A stretch of 21,581 nucleotides of DNA from the NCBI GenBank assembly GCA_038323965.1, contig JBBQHM010000031.1, positions 1 to 21,581 of the forward strand, in the 5' to 3' direction. A program made the position numbers and the translations under genes. This DNA comes from JBBQHM01 sp038323965 (GTDB lineage: Bacteria > Verrucomicrobiota > Verrucomicrobiia > Chthoniobacterales > UBA10450). Shown piece after piece: positions 14,097-21,581 of the stretch; position 1 is the stretch's first letter, and each line of letters starts with the position of its first letter. The notes beneath the pieces are model-generated. The model ran no database searches, had not been told where the DNA came from, and was given only the letters and a program-made list of their open reading frames with translations.

Positions 14097-15224
14097 CTAG
14101 ACGACGCGATCGGTCGTCACCGGGTCGAATAAATGCGCTTTGCCGACCTTCATCTCAAACTGCATGCGGTGACCCGCTTCCCGATGATCGAGGGGTCGCT
14201 GGCTTCGGCAAACGACGGTGTGCGTGCCGGTCTGCAGATAGAGATTTGTTTCCGCGCCCATCGGCTCGACGATGTCCACGATGGCGGGGAAGCTGGCCTT
14301 TGGCTCGTCGCCCTTGGCGTATTGAGCGATCTCAATATCTTCGGGCCTAACACCGAGCACCATCGGCTTGCCCAGATGCTCTTTTGCGCCGGGCCGATCG
14401 GTCACTGCAAAACGCGCTTCGATCGTTCCCCCATCCAGTTCCTGGAACACCAACGACTCGCGATCGACCTTTAAACTGCCATTGATAAAATTCATGGGCG
14501 GACTGCCCAGAAATCCGGCGACGAAAAGATTGATCGGCTCGTTATAAAGCCGGAGCGGCGTGTCGTTCTGCTGCACGATCCCCTTGTCCATGACGACGAT
14601 CCGGTCGCCCATCGTCATCGCCTCAATCTGATCGTGCGTGACATAAATCATCGTGGCCTGAAGGCGTTGATGCAGTTTCGTGATTTCCGTGCGCATCTGG
14701 ACACGCATCTTGGCGTCGAGATTTGAAAGTGGTTCGTCGAACAGGAAGACCTTCGGTTGCCGCACGATGGCGCGACCGACGGCCACGCGCTGACGCTGGC
14801 CACCCGAGAGCGCTTTCGGCCGGCGCTCCAGGAGATCTTCGATGCCCAGAATGCTCGCCGCGTCGATCACGCGCTTGCGAATTTCCGTCTTTGGAAATTT
14901 CCTGATCTTCAGCCCGAACGCCATGTTGTCGAAAACGTTCATGTGCGGATAGAGCGCATAATTCTGGAAGACCATCGCGATATCGCGGTCCTTCGGCGGC
15001 AAGTCGTTCACGCGTTTCTCGCCGATGAACACATCTCCGCGCGAGATCTCCTCAAGTCCCGCAATCATGCGGAGGGTCGTTGATTTTCCGCAGCCGGAAG
15101 GTCCGACGAATACCACAAACTCCCGATCCTGAATTTCCAGGCTGACATCCGAGACGGCGGTGACCTCAGAGCCCTTATCCCCGGCGTAAGTTTTAAAAAT
15201 GTGATTGAGAGTAACTTTTGCCAT
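14097..15224 (-). CDS. Sugar-type ABC transporter ATPase (MalK/MsmK/UgpC-like)
   Basis: Cytoplasmic ATPase subunit of an ABC importer for sugars or glycerol-phosphate. The 375-residue protein shows Walker A GPSGCGKST (41-49), Q-loop MVFQNYALYPHM (Gln 87), signature LSGGQRQRVAVGRA (139-152), Walker B VFLFDEP (159-165), D-loop SNLD and H-loop THD (His 197). A C-terminal TOBE-type regulatory part follows (about 235-375), as in MalK and UgpC. Length fits. No permease or binding-protein gene is in the window, so it probably serves transporters elsewhere, as MsmK-type shared ATPases do. Its position two genes upstream of glgE suggests a link with alpha-glucan or disaccharide use, which is inference. 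Confidence 0.92.
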   Translation of the reverse strand: MAKVTLNHIFKTYAGDKGSEVTAVSDVSLEIQDREFVVFVGPSGCGKSTTLRMIAGLEEISRGDVFIGEKRVNDLPPKDRDIAMVFQNYALYPHMNVFDNMAFGLKIRKFPKTEIRKRVIDAASILGIEDLLERRPKALSGGQRQRVAVGRAIVRQPKVFLFDEPLSNLDAKMRVQMRTEITKLHQRLQATMIYVTHDQIEAMTMGDRIVVMDKGIVQQNDTPLRLYNEPINLFVAGFLGSPPMNFINGSLKVDRESLVFQELDGGTIEARFAVTDRPGAKEHLGKPMVLGVRPEDIEIAQYAKGDEPKASFPAIVDIVEPMGAETNLYLQTGTHTVVCRSQRPLDHREAGHRMQFEMKVGKAHLFDPVTTDRVV

Positions 15225-15281
15225 CGCGCACCAGCGTCGCCAACCTAGAGACCTCCGCCGCTGACGGTCAACCTCGTACGT

Positions 15282-16154
15282 CTACCGAAACGGTAACGCG
15301 ACGACATCCACATTCGCCTTATCCCCTTCGCCGCTGAGCAGACTCGTGCCGATCGCATTGAAACCGCGTTTCACAAATCCCAGCGCAATCGTTGCGTTAA
15401 ATCGCTCGCTCCGCGCCACGCTTGTGACCCACCCGACGTCCTTCCCATCAGTCATATTCCGCAGGCGCGCCCGCGCAGTAATTACCGACGGCTTCCTGAT
15501 GATTAACCCGCAAAGTCGTTTGTTTGTCTGTCCGGACATCTTCATGCGCGAGATCACTTCCTGCCCGATATAACAGCCCTTCGCGAAGTCGATCGCACGT
15601 TCCGCAAGGTTCGCCTCGGTCGGATTAACGTCGGCAGTTAACTCCTGTCCCCACCGCGGAATTCCTCGTTCGATTCGATACGTTTCCGCTGTATCTTCGG
15701 CGACAAATACGAATTGCTGCTGGAGCTCACCGCGTACGACATCGTGGTCCGCGGCGCTAACCAGAATGTCATGACCCGATGCGCCGAATCTATTCGCCGC
15801 AACCTTGGCCCGATTGATTTCCGATTCACCGATCACGTGAAATAGCGACCAGTTGTTCGTCACGTCCGTGAGCGTGACATCGTCGGCAATAATGTAACGA
15901 TCGAGCCTCGCCTGCAGCGCGTCGCGATGCTCGGTCTCGGCGTCGATGAGAAAGCCATCGCCAAGCGCGCGAATAAAAACGTGGGCGTCGATCTTCCCTT
16001 TGGTATTCAGGACGCACGCTTCGATCGCGGTATGGGCAGCACTTTTCCGGACATCGTTCGTCACCTGGCCATTTAAAAATCGAAGCGCATCGCCGCCCCG
16101 CACCTCGAGCTTAATTCTAGACGAAAGCTCGAAAAATAGTGGCGTTGCCGCCAT
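15282..16154 (-). CDS. ygfZ: YgfZ, folate-dependent Fe-S-linked protein
   Basis: YgfZ/GcvT-like protein that binds tetrahydrofolate and helps make or repair certain Fe-S enzymes. The family signature KGCYIGQEVISR is present (about residues 192-203), with the key Cys at 194. Other typical parts are IKLEVRGGDALRFLNGQVTN near the N-terminus, and GIPRWGQELTADVNPTEANL. The frame extends to 16223, but the ATG at 16154 is preferred because it lies one base after the upstream gene's stop and removes an uncharacteristic tail; the protein is then 290 residues. The tight junction with the dehydrogenase gene suggests one transcript. It is the third Fe-S-related gene in the window, but on the other strand from iscA-hscB. 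Confidence 0.9.
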   Translation of the reverse strand: MAATPLFFELSSRIKLEVRGGDALRFLNGQVTNDVRKSAAHTAIEACVLNTKGKIDAHVFIRALGDGFLIDAETEHRDALQARLDRYIIADDVTLTDVTNNWSLFHVIGESEINRAKVAANRFGASGHDILVSAADHDVVRGELQQQFVFVAEDTAETYRIERGIPRWGQELTADVNPTEANLAERAIDFAKGCYIGQEVISRMKMSGQTNKRLCGLIIRKPSVITARARLRNMTDGKDVGWVTSVARSERFNATIALGFVKRGFNAIGTSLLSGEGDKANVDVVALPFR

Positions 16155-16155
16155 T

Positions 16156-17271
16156 CTACTCGACGGGCGTCTGCCGCTTCCAACGTCGAAACAGGCCGCG
16201 CTTCGGTTCCGACACGGCGTCATCCCCCGCGATCACCGACTCGCTCGCGCGAGCGGTAAAGCTCTTTAGATCCTCTTCGGTCCCCGGAGAATGCGAACCG
16301 GCAATAGCCTCCGCGGCGCGTTCGTCCTTTTGCGGCTGGGCTTCGTGACTCACCACGGACGCGGGCGGCGTCGCAACGACGGCTTCCCGTACGAACAGCT
16401 CGGGATCCTGCGCGCTAGCCATCGGCCCTCCCGCAGCCGGAAAATATTTCCGCGCCACAGACGAGAAATCGTCGTCGCCGCGACCCTCGCGCATCTGATC
16501 CAATAACCGATCGCGTGTTGCCACCGCGACGCTCAAGTCCAGGTTGCCGATACGCGCAAGTCGGTTCGCGATCTGCATATCCTTGAGCATGTGTTTGGTC
16601 GAAAAATGGACGTCAAAATCTCCTGCGATCATTCTGGGCACCTTCATCTCCAAGGTCGGCGAATGACTCGAATTCAAGCGCAGAGCGGAGAGGAATTTAT
16701 CGAGCGACACACCGGAGGCCTCCACCAGTGCAAGGGCCTCGGCTGCGATCTGCACCGATGCAGCAGTCACCATATTGGTAGCCACTTTAATGATCGTGGC
16801 GTCACCGATTTCGCCAATCTCCAGGATTGCTTTGCTGCTGGCCTCAAGCACCGGCGTCACCGCGCGAACCGTCTCTTTGTCGCCTGCGACATAGTAGATC
16901 AATTCGCCTTTTTCCGCCGCAAGCTTGCTTCCCGTGAAAGGGGCTTCCACAAAACGCGCCCGGCGCTTCACCACCAACTCCGCTGCTCCTCGCATCGAGT
17001 CGGGTGAGACGGTCGGGTGCGCGATGACAATGTGCCGCGAAGTTAATTTCGGCACCAACTGTTGCACCGTGCGCAGCAGGGCGTCGTCATCAGACACGAA
17101 GATCTGGATCACTTCGCACGTCTGTGCCAGCTCGGAGGGTGATCCGACAAAGTTGGGCACGGGACGCGGCGTGCGGTTCCAGACAAAAACCGGGAACCCC
17201 TTCTTCCGCAGGTTCGCGACGACTCGGCGACCGATAATTCCGAGGCCTATGACTCCGACGTTTTTTTGCAT
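16156..17271 (-). CDS. Beta-hydroxyacid dehydrogenase (HIBADH/GLYR family) with long C-terminal tail
   Basis: The first 277 residues are an NAD(P)-dependent beta-hydroxyacid dehydrogenase. The Rossmann motif is GLGIIGRRVVANL (9-21), and a VWNRTP turn with Arg after the second strand suggests NADPH use. The substrate loop is APFTGSKLAAEKGEL (110-124) and the catalytic Lys is K162 (IIKVATNM). This is the layout of glyoxylate/succinate-semialdehyde reductases and 3-hydroxyisobutyrate dehydrogenase; the substrate cannot be told. Residues 278-371 form an unusual extra tail, Ala/Glu/Ser-rich and probably disordered, ending in the basic KRGLFRRWKRQ. Most relatives are 285-300 residues and lack it. 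The stop is separated from ygfZ by a single base, and the start follows ppiC by 55 bases. Confidence 0.88.
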   Translation of the reverse strand: MQKNVGVIGLGIIGRRVVANLRKKGFPVFVWNRTPRPVPNFVGSPSELAQTCEVIQIFVSDDDALLRTVQQLVPKLTSRHIVIAHPTVSPDSMRGAAELVVKRRARFVEAPFTGSKLAAEKGELIYYVAGDKETVRAVTPVLEASSKAILEIGEIGDATIIKVATNMVTAASVQIAAEALALVEASGVSLDKFLSALRLNSSHSPTLEMKVPRMIAGDFDVHFSTKHMLKDMQIANRLARIGNLDLSVAVATRDRLLDQMREGRGDDDFSSVARKYFPAAGGPMASAQDPELFVREAVVATPPASVVSHEAQPQKDERAAEAIAGSHSPGTEEDLKSFTARASESVIAGDDAVSEPKRGLFRRWKRQTPVE

Positions 17272-17326
17272 TTAAGGCGGGGGAAGCTGCGACCAAAGGA
17301 CGCCGCACGCAACAACCGGGAAGATT

Positions 17327-18157
17327 TCAGTTCAGGCCCGCCGTGACACGCAAAAACTTATCGACCGCCCGCTTTCTCGCTTCATTCGCGAGGGCTAATC
17401 GAATATCCGGCAGCGACTCGTCGAACGACAGCGTGCGCGCGGGCAAGGTTCCGGTTAGTCGCAGGATATGAAACCCAAGTGTGGTGCGAATCACTCCGCT
17501 GGTCTCTCCCACTCGTAGTCGATTTGCAGCCGCCATGAAATCGTCCGGCGCGCGTGACAATGTCAACCATCCGAGGTCGCCGCCGCGATTCTTGGTCGCT
17601 TCATCTTCCGAGGTCGCAGAGGCAAACTGATAAAAATCGCCGCCGCGAAGAAGGGCCTCGCCGACTTTCTGCATCTTCGCTTCCTGCAGGTGGATCACAT
17701 CAGGGGTGGTTTTGTCAGGTGCCGCTGCGAAAACATGGCTCACCCGCATTCGGGCAGGGAGTGACAACGACTCGCGAGTCACCTCGTAAAATCTCCGGAA
17801 ATTGTCGTCCGGGATGTCAATCCTCACGCGCGCGCGGGCTTCAATCCAATCAATGGTCCGGATCCAGTCCCGCGCGCGCTGGTTTAATTCGGAGACAGTC
17901 AAATGGCTGTCCCGCAGAAATTGTTTCCATGTTTCCTCATCCCGCGCTTCCGCTCGTAAGTCCGAAATTAATTCCTCCACTTTCCTCTGGTCGACAGCGC
18001 TGCCAGCCCGTTGCGCGGCAGCACTAAATGAGGCATCGACGAGCTCGCTGCACCCGCTCGCGCGGCCGGCAAATCTGAGAAGAATAGAAGATTGGCTCAA
18101 GACGAAACCAGCGACGATTCCGCAGACAGCCGCTAGCAGCAGCGCGAAAGATTTCAT
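17327..18157 (-). CDS. Parvulin-type peptidyl-prolyl isomerase, exported or membrane-anchored
   Basis: Cis-trans prolyl isomerase assisting folding outside the cytoplasm. The start at 18157 is preferred because it overlaps the previous stop as ATGA and gives an N-terminal hydrophobic segment (MKSFALLLAAVCGIVAGFVL), either a signal peptide or an anchor. A helical SurA/PrsA-like part follows (VDQRKVEELISDLRAEARDE), then the PpiC domain at about 135-230: MRVSHVFAAAP, GGDFYQFASATSEDEATKNR, GGDLGWLTL, RVGETSGVIRTTLGFHILRL. The two conserved His positions of the fold (SHVF and GFHIL) are present. At about 276 residues it matches small PrsA-like enzymes. Neighbours are a cyclase-like exoenzyme and a dehydrogenase, which give no clear substrate. 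Confidence 0.88.
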   Translation of the reverse strand: MKSFALLLAAVCGIVAGFVLSQSSILLRFAGRASGCSELVDASFSAAAQRAGSAVDQRKVEELISDLRAEARDEETWKQFLRDSHLTVSELNQRARDWIRTIDWIEARARVRIDIPDDNFRRFYEVTRESLSLPARMRVSHVFAAAPDKTTPDVIHLQEAKMQKVGEALLRGGDFYQFASATSEDEATKNRGGDLGWLTLSRAPDDFMAAANRLRVGETSGVIRTTLGFHILRLTGTLPARTLSFDESLPDIRLALANEARKRAVDKFLRVTAGLN

Positions 18158-19080
18158 CGCTTTTCGCTGCTGCAAATCGTATGCACGGCGACTTCCCCCA
18201 CGACTTGCAGGCTCTCCGCGCTGAGTTGTTCAAGCGTGTCACCCGCCGTATGCCAGGGAGGGTAATCGAAATCGATGAGGTCAATCACCGGCACTCCCGC
18301 AGCGTTCACCGGCACATGGTCATCGAGCACATCTCCGTGGAAAAAGCTGAAATTGTTGCGGTGATGCAGCGCGTCGGCTGACGCAAAAATCTCACGAGTC
18401 AGCGCCGGCGGTGAATCGGGTGGCAGGGTCACGGTTAAGGACTTGTCGCCGACCATGTCGAACAAAATGCCGCCGCGGAACTGCTTTGCGCGCGCGCCAA
18501 GTTGTTTCGCGTAAAACCGGCTGCCGTATAACCCATCCTTGTCGGTAAAATTCTCGATCGCTTCCTCACCGTCGAAAAAAACGAGTTCCAACTGCGCTGC
18601 CAAAGTCGGGTCTTTCGAGAAAACTCGCGCGAGCTCGAGTAGCAACCCCGTGCTTGAACCACCGTCGTTCGCGCCGAGGAACTTGATCGTTTCGTAGTAT
18701 TTCGTGTCGAAGTGCGAGCAGAGTAAAAACATCCGCTGCGGTTGAGACGGCTTATCGCCAAACCGCGCGATAAGGTTCGCGAAAGTGATTTTACCGCGCG
18801 GCGTCTCGTCCGTGAAAACCTGACGCGTCACGGTCCAGCCGAGTTCCTGTAACTGCCGCGTGATGTACTCTCGCGACTTTTCAATTGCTTCCGATCCGGC
18901 GGGGCGCGGCCCGAAATCCACGAGCCGGCGAACGTGTTCAAATGCTTTCGCGCCTGATACTTCGTTCCAAAGTTCCGACGGCCGATGTGCGATATCGGCC
19001 GGCCGCGCCGGGCTTTGCGCGTGTGCTGATCCTACAATGGCTGCAGCCAGCAGCGACAGCGCGATTCTCATCGTAAACAA
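18154..19080 (-). CDS. M28-family glutaminyl-peptide cyclotransferase-like protein, exported
   Basis: Zinc-dependent M28 fold; members cyclise N-terminal glutamine to pyroglutamate or act as aminopeptidases. A signal peptide is clear (MRIALSLLAAAIVGSAHAQS; an alternative start is the second Met, at 19071). Likely single-zinc ligands by family pattern are D139 (GANDGGSSTG), E173 (FFDGEEA, with E172 as acid/base) and H277 (PPWHTAGDT). H123 of CSHFDTK would bind a second metal in co-catalytic aminopeptidases. The length of 308 fits the glutaminyl cyclase group. The stop overlaps ppiC as ATGA and the start follows parB by three bases. Substrates cannot be told from sequence. An exported enzyme in a run with an exported PPIase suggests processing of secreted proteins, which is inference. 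Confidence 0.88.
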   Translation of the reverse strand: MFTMRIALSLLAAAIVGSAHAQSPARPADIAHRPSELWNEVSGAKAFEHVRRLVDFGPRPAGSEAIEKSREYITRQLQELGWTVTRQVFTDETPRGKITFANLIARFGDKPSQPQRMFLLCSHFDTKYYETIKFLGANDGGSSTGLLLELARVFSKDPTLAAQLELVFFDGEEAIENFTDKDGLYGSRFYAKQLGARAKQFRGGILFDMVGDKSLTVTLPPDSPPALTREIFASADALHHRNNFSFFHGDVLDDHVPVNAAGVPVIDLIDFDYPPWHTAGDTLEQLSAESLQVVGEVAVHTICSSEKR

Positions 19081-19083
19081 TCG

Positions 19084-19962
19084 CTAATTCGCGTCGTGCA
19101 ACCCGAGCAGCTCGACGATGCGGGATAAATCCGCGTCCCCATAATACTCGATCTCGATTCGCCCGCTCTTGGGTCCGTGGTGCAGAGTTACACGCGTCCC
19201 GAGATGTTCCTGCAAACGGTTACGCAGATCTTCGACCGTTGCCGGGGTCGACACTTTGCTCTGATTGCGACGCCTCGCCTTCAGCGGACCTCTTTGCTTC
19301 GCAATCATTCGCTCGGTCGCCCGCACCGTCGCGCTGCGACGCAACACTGCGTTCGCCACTTGCAGTTGCTCCTCGCTTTCCTTGATCGCGAGCAGCGCCT
19401 TGGCGTGCCCCACTGACAAAATTCCCTGAGTTACCCAGGTCTGAATTTGCGGATGTAACTCGAGCAGTCGTGTTGCGTTCGCCACGGCTGCGCGGCTGCG
19501 ACCGACCTTCTGTGCGATGTCTTCCTGCCGCAGGCCGAATTCCTGGGCCAGCCGCGCGTAACCCTGTGCTTCCTCGATCGGGTTGAGGTCGGCGCGCTGC
19601 AGATTTTCGATCAGTGAAAGCTCGAGCACTTCGAGGTCCGAGGCGGAGCGGGTGATGACGGGAACGTGCGTCAGGCCAGCGTCGTGCGCGGCGCGCCAGC
19701 GGCGTTCGCCGGCAATCAGTTCATGTTTGCCGTTAACGGCGCGGACCACGAGCGGCTGGATAATCCCGTGCTGTCGAATCGAAGCGACCAGTTCCTGGAG
19801 CGCGTCGGCGCCAAATTCTTTCCGCGGTTGCAGCGGGCTAGCGACGATGCTGCCAAGCGGGACCTGCGATACTCTTTCTCCCTGCCCGACCTGCGGCGAA
19901 GTCGCTACCGGAGCGGCAGAAATCAGTGCGCCAAGACCTTTACCAAGACCAGTGCGAGCCAT
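19084..19962 (-). CDS. parB: ParB-family chromosome partitioning protein
   Basis: ParB binds parS sites and spreads along DNA to form the partition complex. The preferred start is the ATG at 19962 (MARTGLGKGLGALI, the standard ParB beginning); the longer frame from 19998 adds an untypical lead. Family blocks are VPLGSIVASPLQPRKEF, the CTP-binding box GERRWRAA (85-92), the segment SLIENLQRADLNPIEEAQGY, and a helix-turn-helix (about 145-166, QEDIAQKVGRSRAAVANATR). The C-terminal dimerisation part follows (ATVEDLRNRLQEHLGTRVTL). At 292 residues it is full length. The usual partner parA is not upstream; the preceding gene encodes a small membrane protein. No parS-like sequence was seen in the window. 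It begins the tightly packed run toward the peptidase gene. Confidence 0.94.
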   Translation of the reverse strand: MARTGLGKGLGALISAAPVATSPQVGQGERVSQVPLGSIVASPLQPRKEFGADALQELVASIRQHGIIQPLVVRAVNGKHELIAGERRWRAAHDAGLTHVPVITRSASDLEVLELSLIENLQRADLNPIEEAQGYARLAQEFGLRQEDIAQKVGRSRAAVANATRLLELHPQIQTWVTQGILSVGHAKALLAIKESEEQLQVANAVLRRSATVRATERMIAKQRGPLKARRRNQSKVSTPATVEDLRNRLQEHLGTRVTLHHGPKSGRIEIEYYGDADLSRIVELLGLHDAN

Positions 19963-20023
19963 TCCACGCAGAGTATCGGAACAGTCCGCAAGGCGCAATC
20001 GTCACACTAACAGTCGCGCGACT

Positions 20024-20212
20024 CTACTTCTTGTCCTTCTTCGCCTTGTCGGGCGTCTTGCTCGTCTGCTCGATCACGAACTTTTTAGCGCGCTCAAACT
20101 CGGTCTTGAAGCCGCTTTGGAAATCGTGGGTGCCGTGTTCAAACAGCACGATGAAACAAAACGTAAAGAAAATGAAGAGAGCGAGCCAGAAGAGGCCGCG
20201 AAGCAACGACAT
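20024..20212 (-). CDS. Small single-helix membrane protein of unknown function
   Basis: A 62-residue protein with one strong N-terminal membrane helix (about 6-25, GLFWLALFIFFTFCFIVLFE), followed by an amphipathic, charged segment (FQSGFKTEFERAKKFVIEQT) and a Lys-rich end (KAKKDKK). The layout is TatA-like in outline, but the TatA hinge motif is lacking, and I do not recognise a family. It is the first gene of the minus-strand run, 61 bases upstream of parB, and diverges from the aminotransferase gene across 67 bases that must hold both promoters. The coding call rests on its composition and position. Confidence 0.6.
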   Translation of the reverse strand: MSLLRGLFWLALFIFFTFCFIVLFEHGTHDFQSGFKTEFERAKKFVIEQTSKTPDKAKKDKK

Positions 20213-20279
20213 GCGAATGATCGTAACTCAGCGCGCTCACGCGGTCAACGAAGCGTCTCTGCCCTAAAGTTGGCGTTGA

Positions 20280-21482
20280 ATGGCGAGTCGAAGCTGCCAT
20301 TCTTTTTGCGCTGTGCGCGTTCCGCTCCTCGATCTTAGTCAACAATATGGCGAACTTCGCGATGAGATTCGGCGTGAGACCGATGAGGTGCTCGAGAGTC
20401 AGCATTTCATCCTCGGCCCAAAGGGTGCAGCGCTGGAACAGTCGATTTGCGAATTGACGGGAGCGCAACACGCGATCGGCGTCTCATCCGGGACGGATGC
20501 ATTGCTTGCGATCCTCATGGCTTTGGGTATTGGGCGCGGCGACGCCGTCATCGTCCCGTCCTTCACTTTCTTTGCCACCGCCGGCTGCGTCTCGCGCGTC
20601 GGCGCGACGCCAGTATTCGCGGATATCAATCCTGCGACCTTCAACATCACCGCCGGGACCATCAGCGAATGTATCGAACGGCGGTTTACGAAACGCGGCG
20701 ACGATCATTTCGATCGCAGTGGAAATCGATTGCGCGCCGTCGTCCCGGTTCACCTCTTTGGCTTGTGCTGCGAGATGGATGCGATTTGTGCACTCGCGAA
20801 ATCGCAGGGTCTGGTCGTCATCGAAGATGCCGCACAGGCTATCGGCGCGGAATACCCATCGAGCGATGGATCGCGACACGCGGGGGCGATCGCAGAGACC
20901 GGATATTTCAGTTTTTATCCGACCAAGAATCTCGGCGCCGCCGGTGATGCGGGCATGATTGTCTGCCGCGACGATGCTTTGGCCGTCAAGTTGCAGGCGT
21001 GCCGGCAGCACGGAATGGAATCACGCTATTTTCATGATTTCGTGGGCGGTAATTTTCGTCTCGATGAATTGCAGGCGGCAGTCCTGAAGGTAAAGCTTCC
21101 GCGGCTTTCCCAATGGGCTGCGGCGCGCCGGGAAATCGCGGATTTTTACCGCGCTAATCTCGACCATCATTTGGAGCTCCAATCAGAACCATACCGAATT
21201 CGCTCACTCACCAATCACCACGTCTATCACCAGTTCGTCGCCCGAACGCCGCGCCGCGATGAATTGCGCGAACGTTTAAAGGACCGGGAAATCGGGACTG
21301 CAATTTATTATCCGCTCGGCCTACACCAGCAGAAATGCTTTTCGGATCTCGGTTACAAAAAGGGCGATCTTCCGGCGACCGAGCGCGCCACCGCAGAGAT
21401 TCTGGCGCTGCCGATTTATCCGGAACTCCCGCGGGACGCGCAGCAGTATGTCGTTGATGTCATTGCGGAGTTCTTCCAGTAG
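20280..21482 (+). CDS. DegT/DnrJ/EryC1-family PLP aminotransferase
   Basis: PLP-dependent sugar aminotransferase of the kind that makes amino sugars for surface polysaccharides. Family parts are VPLLDLSQQYGELRDEI at the N-terminus, GVSSGTDALLAILMALGIG, VIVPSFTFFATAGCVSRVGA, VIEDAAQAIGA, and the PLP-binding Lys in YFSFYPTKNLGAAGDAGM (about Lys 218). The C-terminal part has GGNFRLDELQAAVLKVKLPR, typical of the family. The ATG at 20280 gives 400 residues; a GTG at 20313, directly before VPLLDL, gives 389, which is the more usual start region. Neither has a clear ribosome site. No other sugar genes are near, so the substrate is open. Confidence 0.93.
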   Translation: MASRSCHSFCAVRVPLLDLSQQYGELRDEIRRETDEVLESQHFILGPKGAALEQSICELTGAQHAIGVSSGTDALLAILMALGIGRGDAVIVPSFTFFATAGCVSRVGATPVFADINPATFNITAGTISECIERRFTKRGDDHFDRSGNRLRAVVPVHLFGLCCEMDAICALAKSQGLVVIEDAAQAIGAEYPSSDGSRHAGAIAETGYFSFYPTKNLGAAGDAGMIVCRDDALAVKLQACRQHGMESRYFHDFVGGNFRLDELQAAVLKVKLPRLSQWAAARREIADFYRANLDHHLELQSEPYRIRSLTNHHVYHQFVARTPRRDELRERLKDREIGTAIYYPLGLHQQKCFSDLGYKKGDLPATERATAEILALPIYPELPRDAQQYVVDVIAEFFQ

Positions 21483-21483
21483 C

Positions 21484-21502
21484 GCGCGGAGGCGCTCCGC
21501 GC
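21484..21502 (+). terminator. Hairpin after the aminotransferase stop
   Basis: GCGCGGAG-GCG-CTCCGCGC is a perfect 8-base GC-rich stem with a 3-base loop, starting one base after the TAG at 21480-21482 and 21 bases before the tRNA. There is no T-run after it (TATATC), so termination would be weak or Rho-dependent; it may also protect the mRNA end. Confidence 0.5.
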
Positions 21503-21523
21503 TATATCAACCCTCGCGTTAAC

Positions 21524-21581
21524 GGGTAGGTACCGAAGTGGCCAAACGGGGCGGACTGTAAATCCGCTGGCTTACGCCTTC
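21524..21581 (+). tRNA. tRNA-Tyr (anticodon GTA), 3' part beyond the window
   Basis: The sequence gives the 5' acceptor strand (GGGTAGG), T8-A9, a D arm closed by CCG/CGG with a GTGGCC loop element, and the anticodon stem GCGGA/TCCGC with loop CTGTAAA, so the anticodon is GTA at 21558-21560. A class II variable arm begins (TGGCTTACGCC), as expected for bacterial tRNA-Tyr. The T arm and the 3' acceptor strand lie past the window edge. Confidence 0.93.

Noticed and set aside
1..21581. CRISPR array, integron attC sites or a parS site
   Set aside because: No regularly spaced direct repeats, no attC-type inverted core sites, and no TGTTTCACGTGAAACA-like palindrome were seen.

Overview
The window looks like chromosomal DNA of a Verrucomicrobia-like bacterium, possibly a soil spartobacterium. 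The main clue is the pair of LexA operators of form TGTTC-N4-GAACA around lexA, which matches the operator reported for that phylum. A lexA-imuA-imuB cassette, a tyrosine tRNA, and an ExbB/ExbD plus TPR-protein set fit the same picture. The assignment is inference; no rRNA or species marker is present.

Left part (1-4027), accessory and unstable. It starts inside a minus-strand IS3-family element whose orfA has an in-frame stop. Next is a gene-poor stretch (779-1104) with copies of a repeat (core TAGATGTGACCCCTATTC). Then comes a minus-strand polymorphic-toxin module: a 5'-truncated RHS core with its variable C-terminal tip (1760-3241), overlapped by a gene for a putative exported two-domain NTF2-like immunity protein (1105-1827). 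The same repeat reappears directly at the broken 5' end of rhs and beside the next gene, a small secreted protein of unknown function (3398-3859). A short coding-like, apparently frameshifted remnant leads into the stable part.

Plus-strand block (4121-6913), Fe-S and SOS functions. An IscA/ErpA-type A-type carrier and a J-domain (HscB-like) co-chaperone overlap as GTGA. They are followed by lexA and imuA-imuB, with an SOS box in front of lexA and another in front of imuA. imuB is cut to 173 codons, and dnaE2 is not in the window. The tail of the neighbouring opposite-strand aquaporin gene runs into the imuB sequence, which marks a rearrangement junction.

Minus-strand block (20212 down to 6884), thirteen tightly packed genes. 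In transcription order: small one-helix membrane protein, parB (no parA here), M28 glutaminyl-cyclase-like peptidase, parvulin PPIase, NAD(P)-binding beta-hydroxyacid dehydrogenase with a long tail, ygfZ, a sugar-ABC ATPase, an HTH regulator with SufR-like Cys spacing, glgE, exbB, exbD, a large periplasmic TPR protein, and an aquaporin with a plant-TIP-like filter. Several junctions overlap as ATGA, so parts are probably translationally coupled.

Right end (20280-21581), plus strand: a DegT/DnrJ/EryC1 aminotransferase, a hairpin directly after its stop, and the first 58 bases of tRNA-Tyr(GTA), cut by the window edge.
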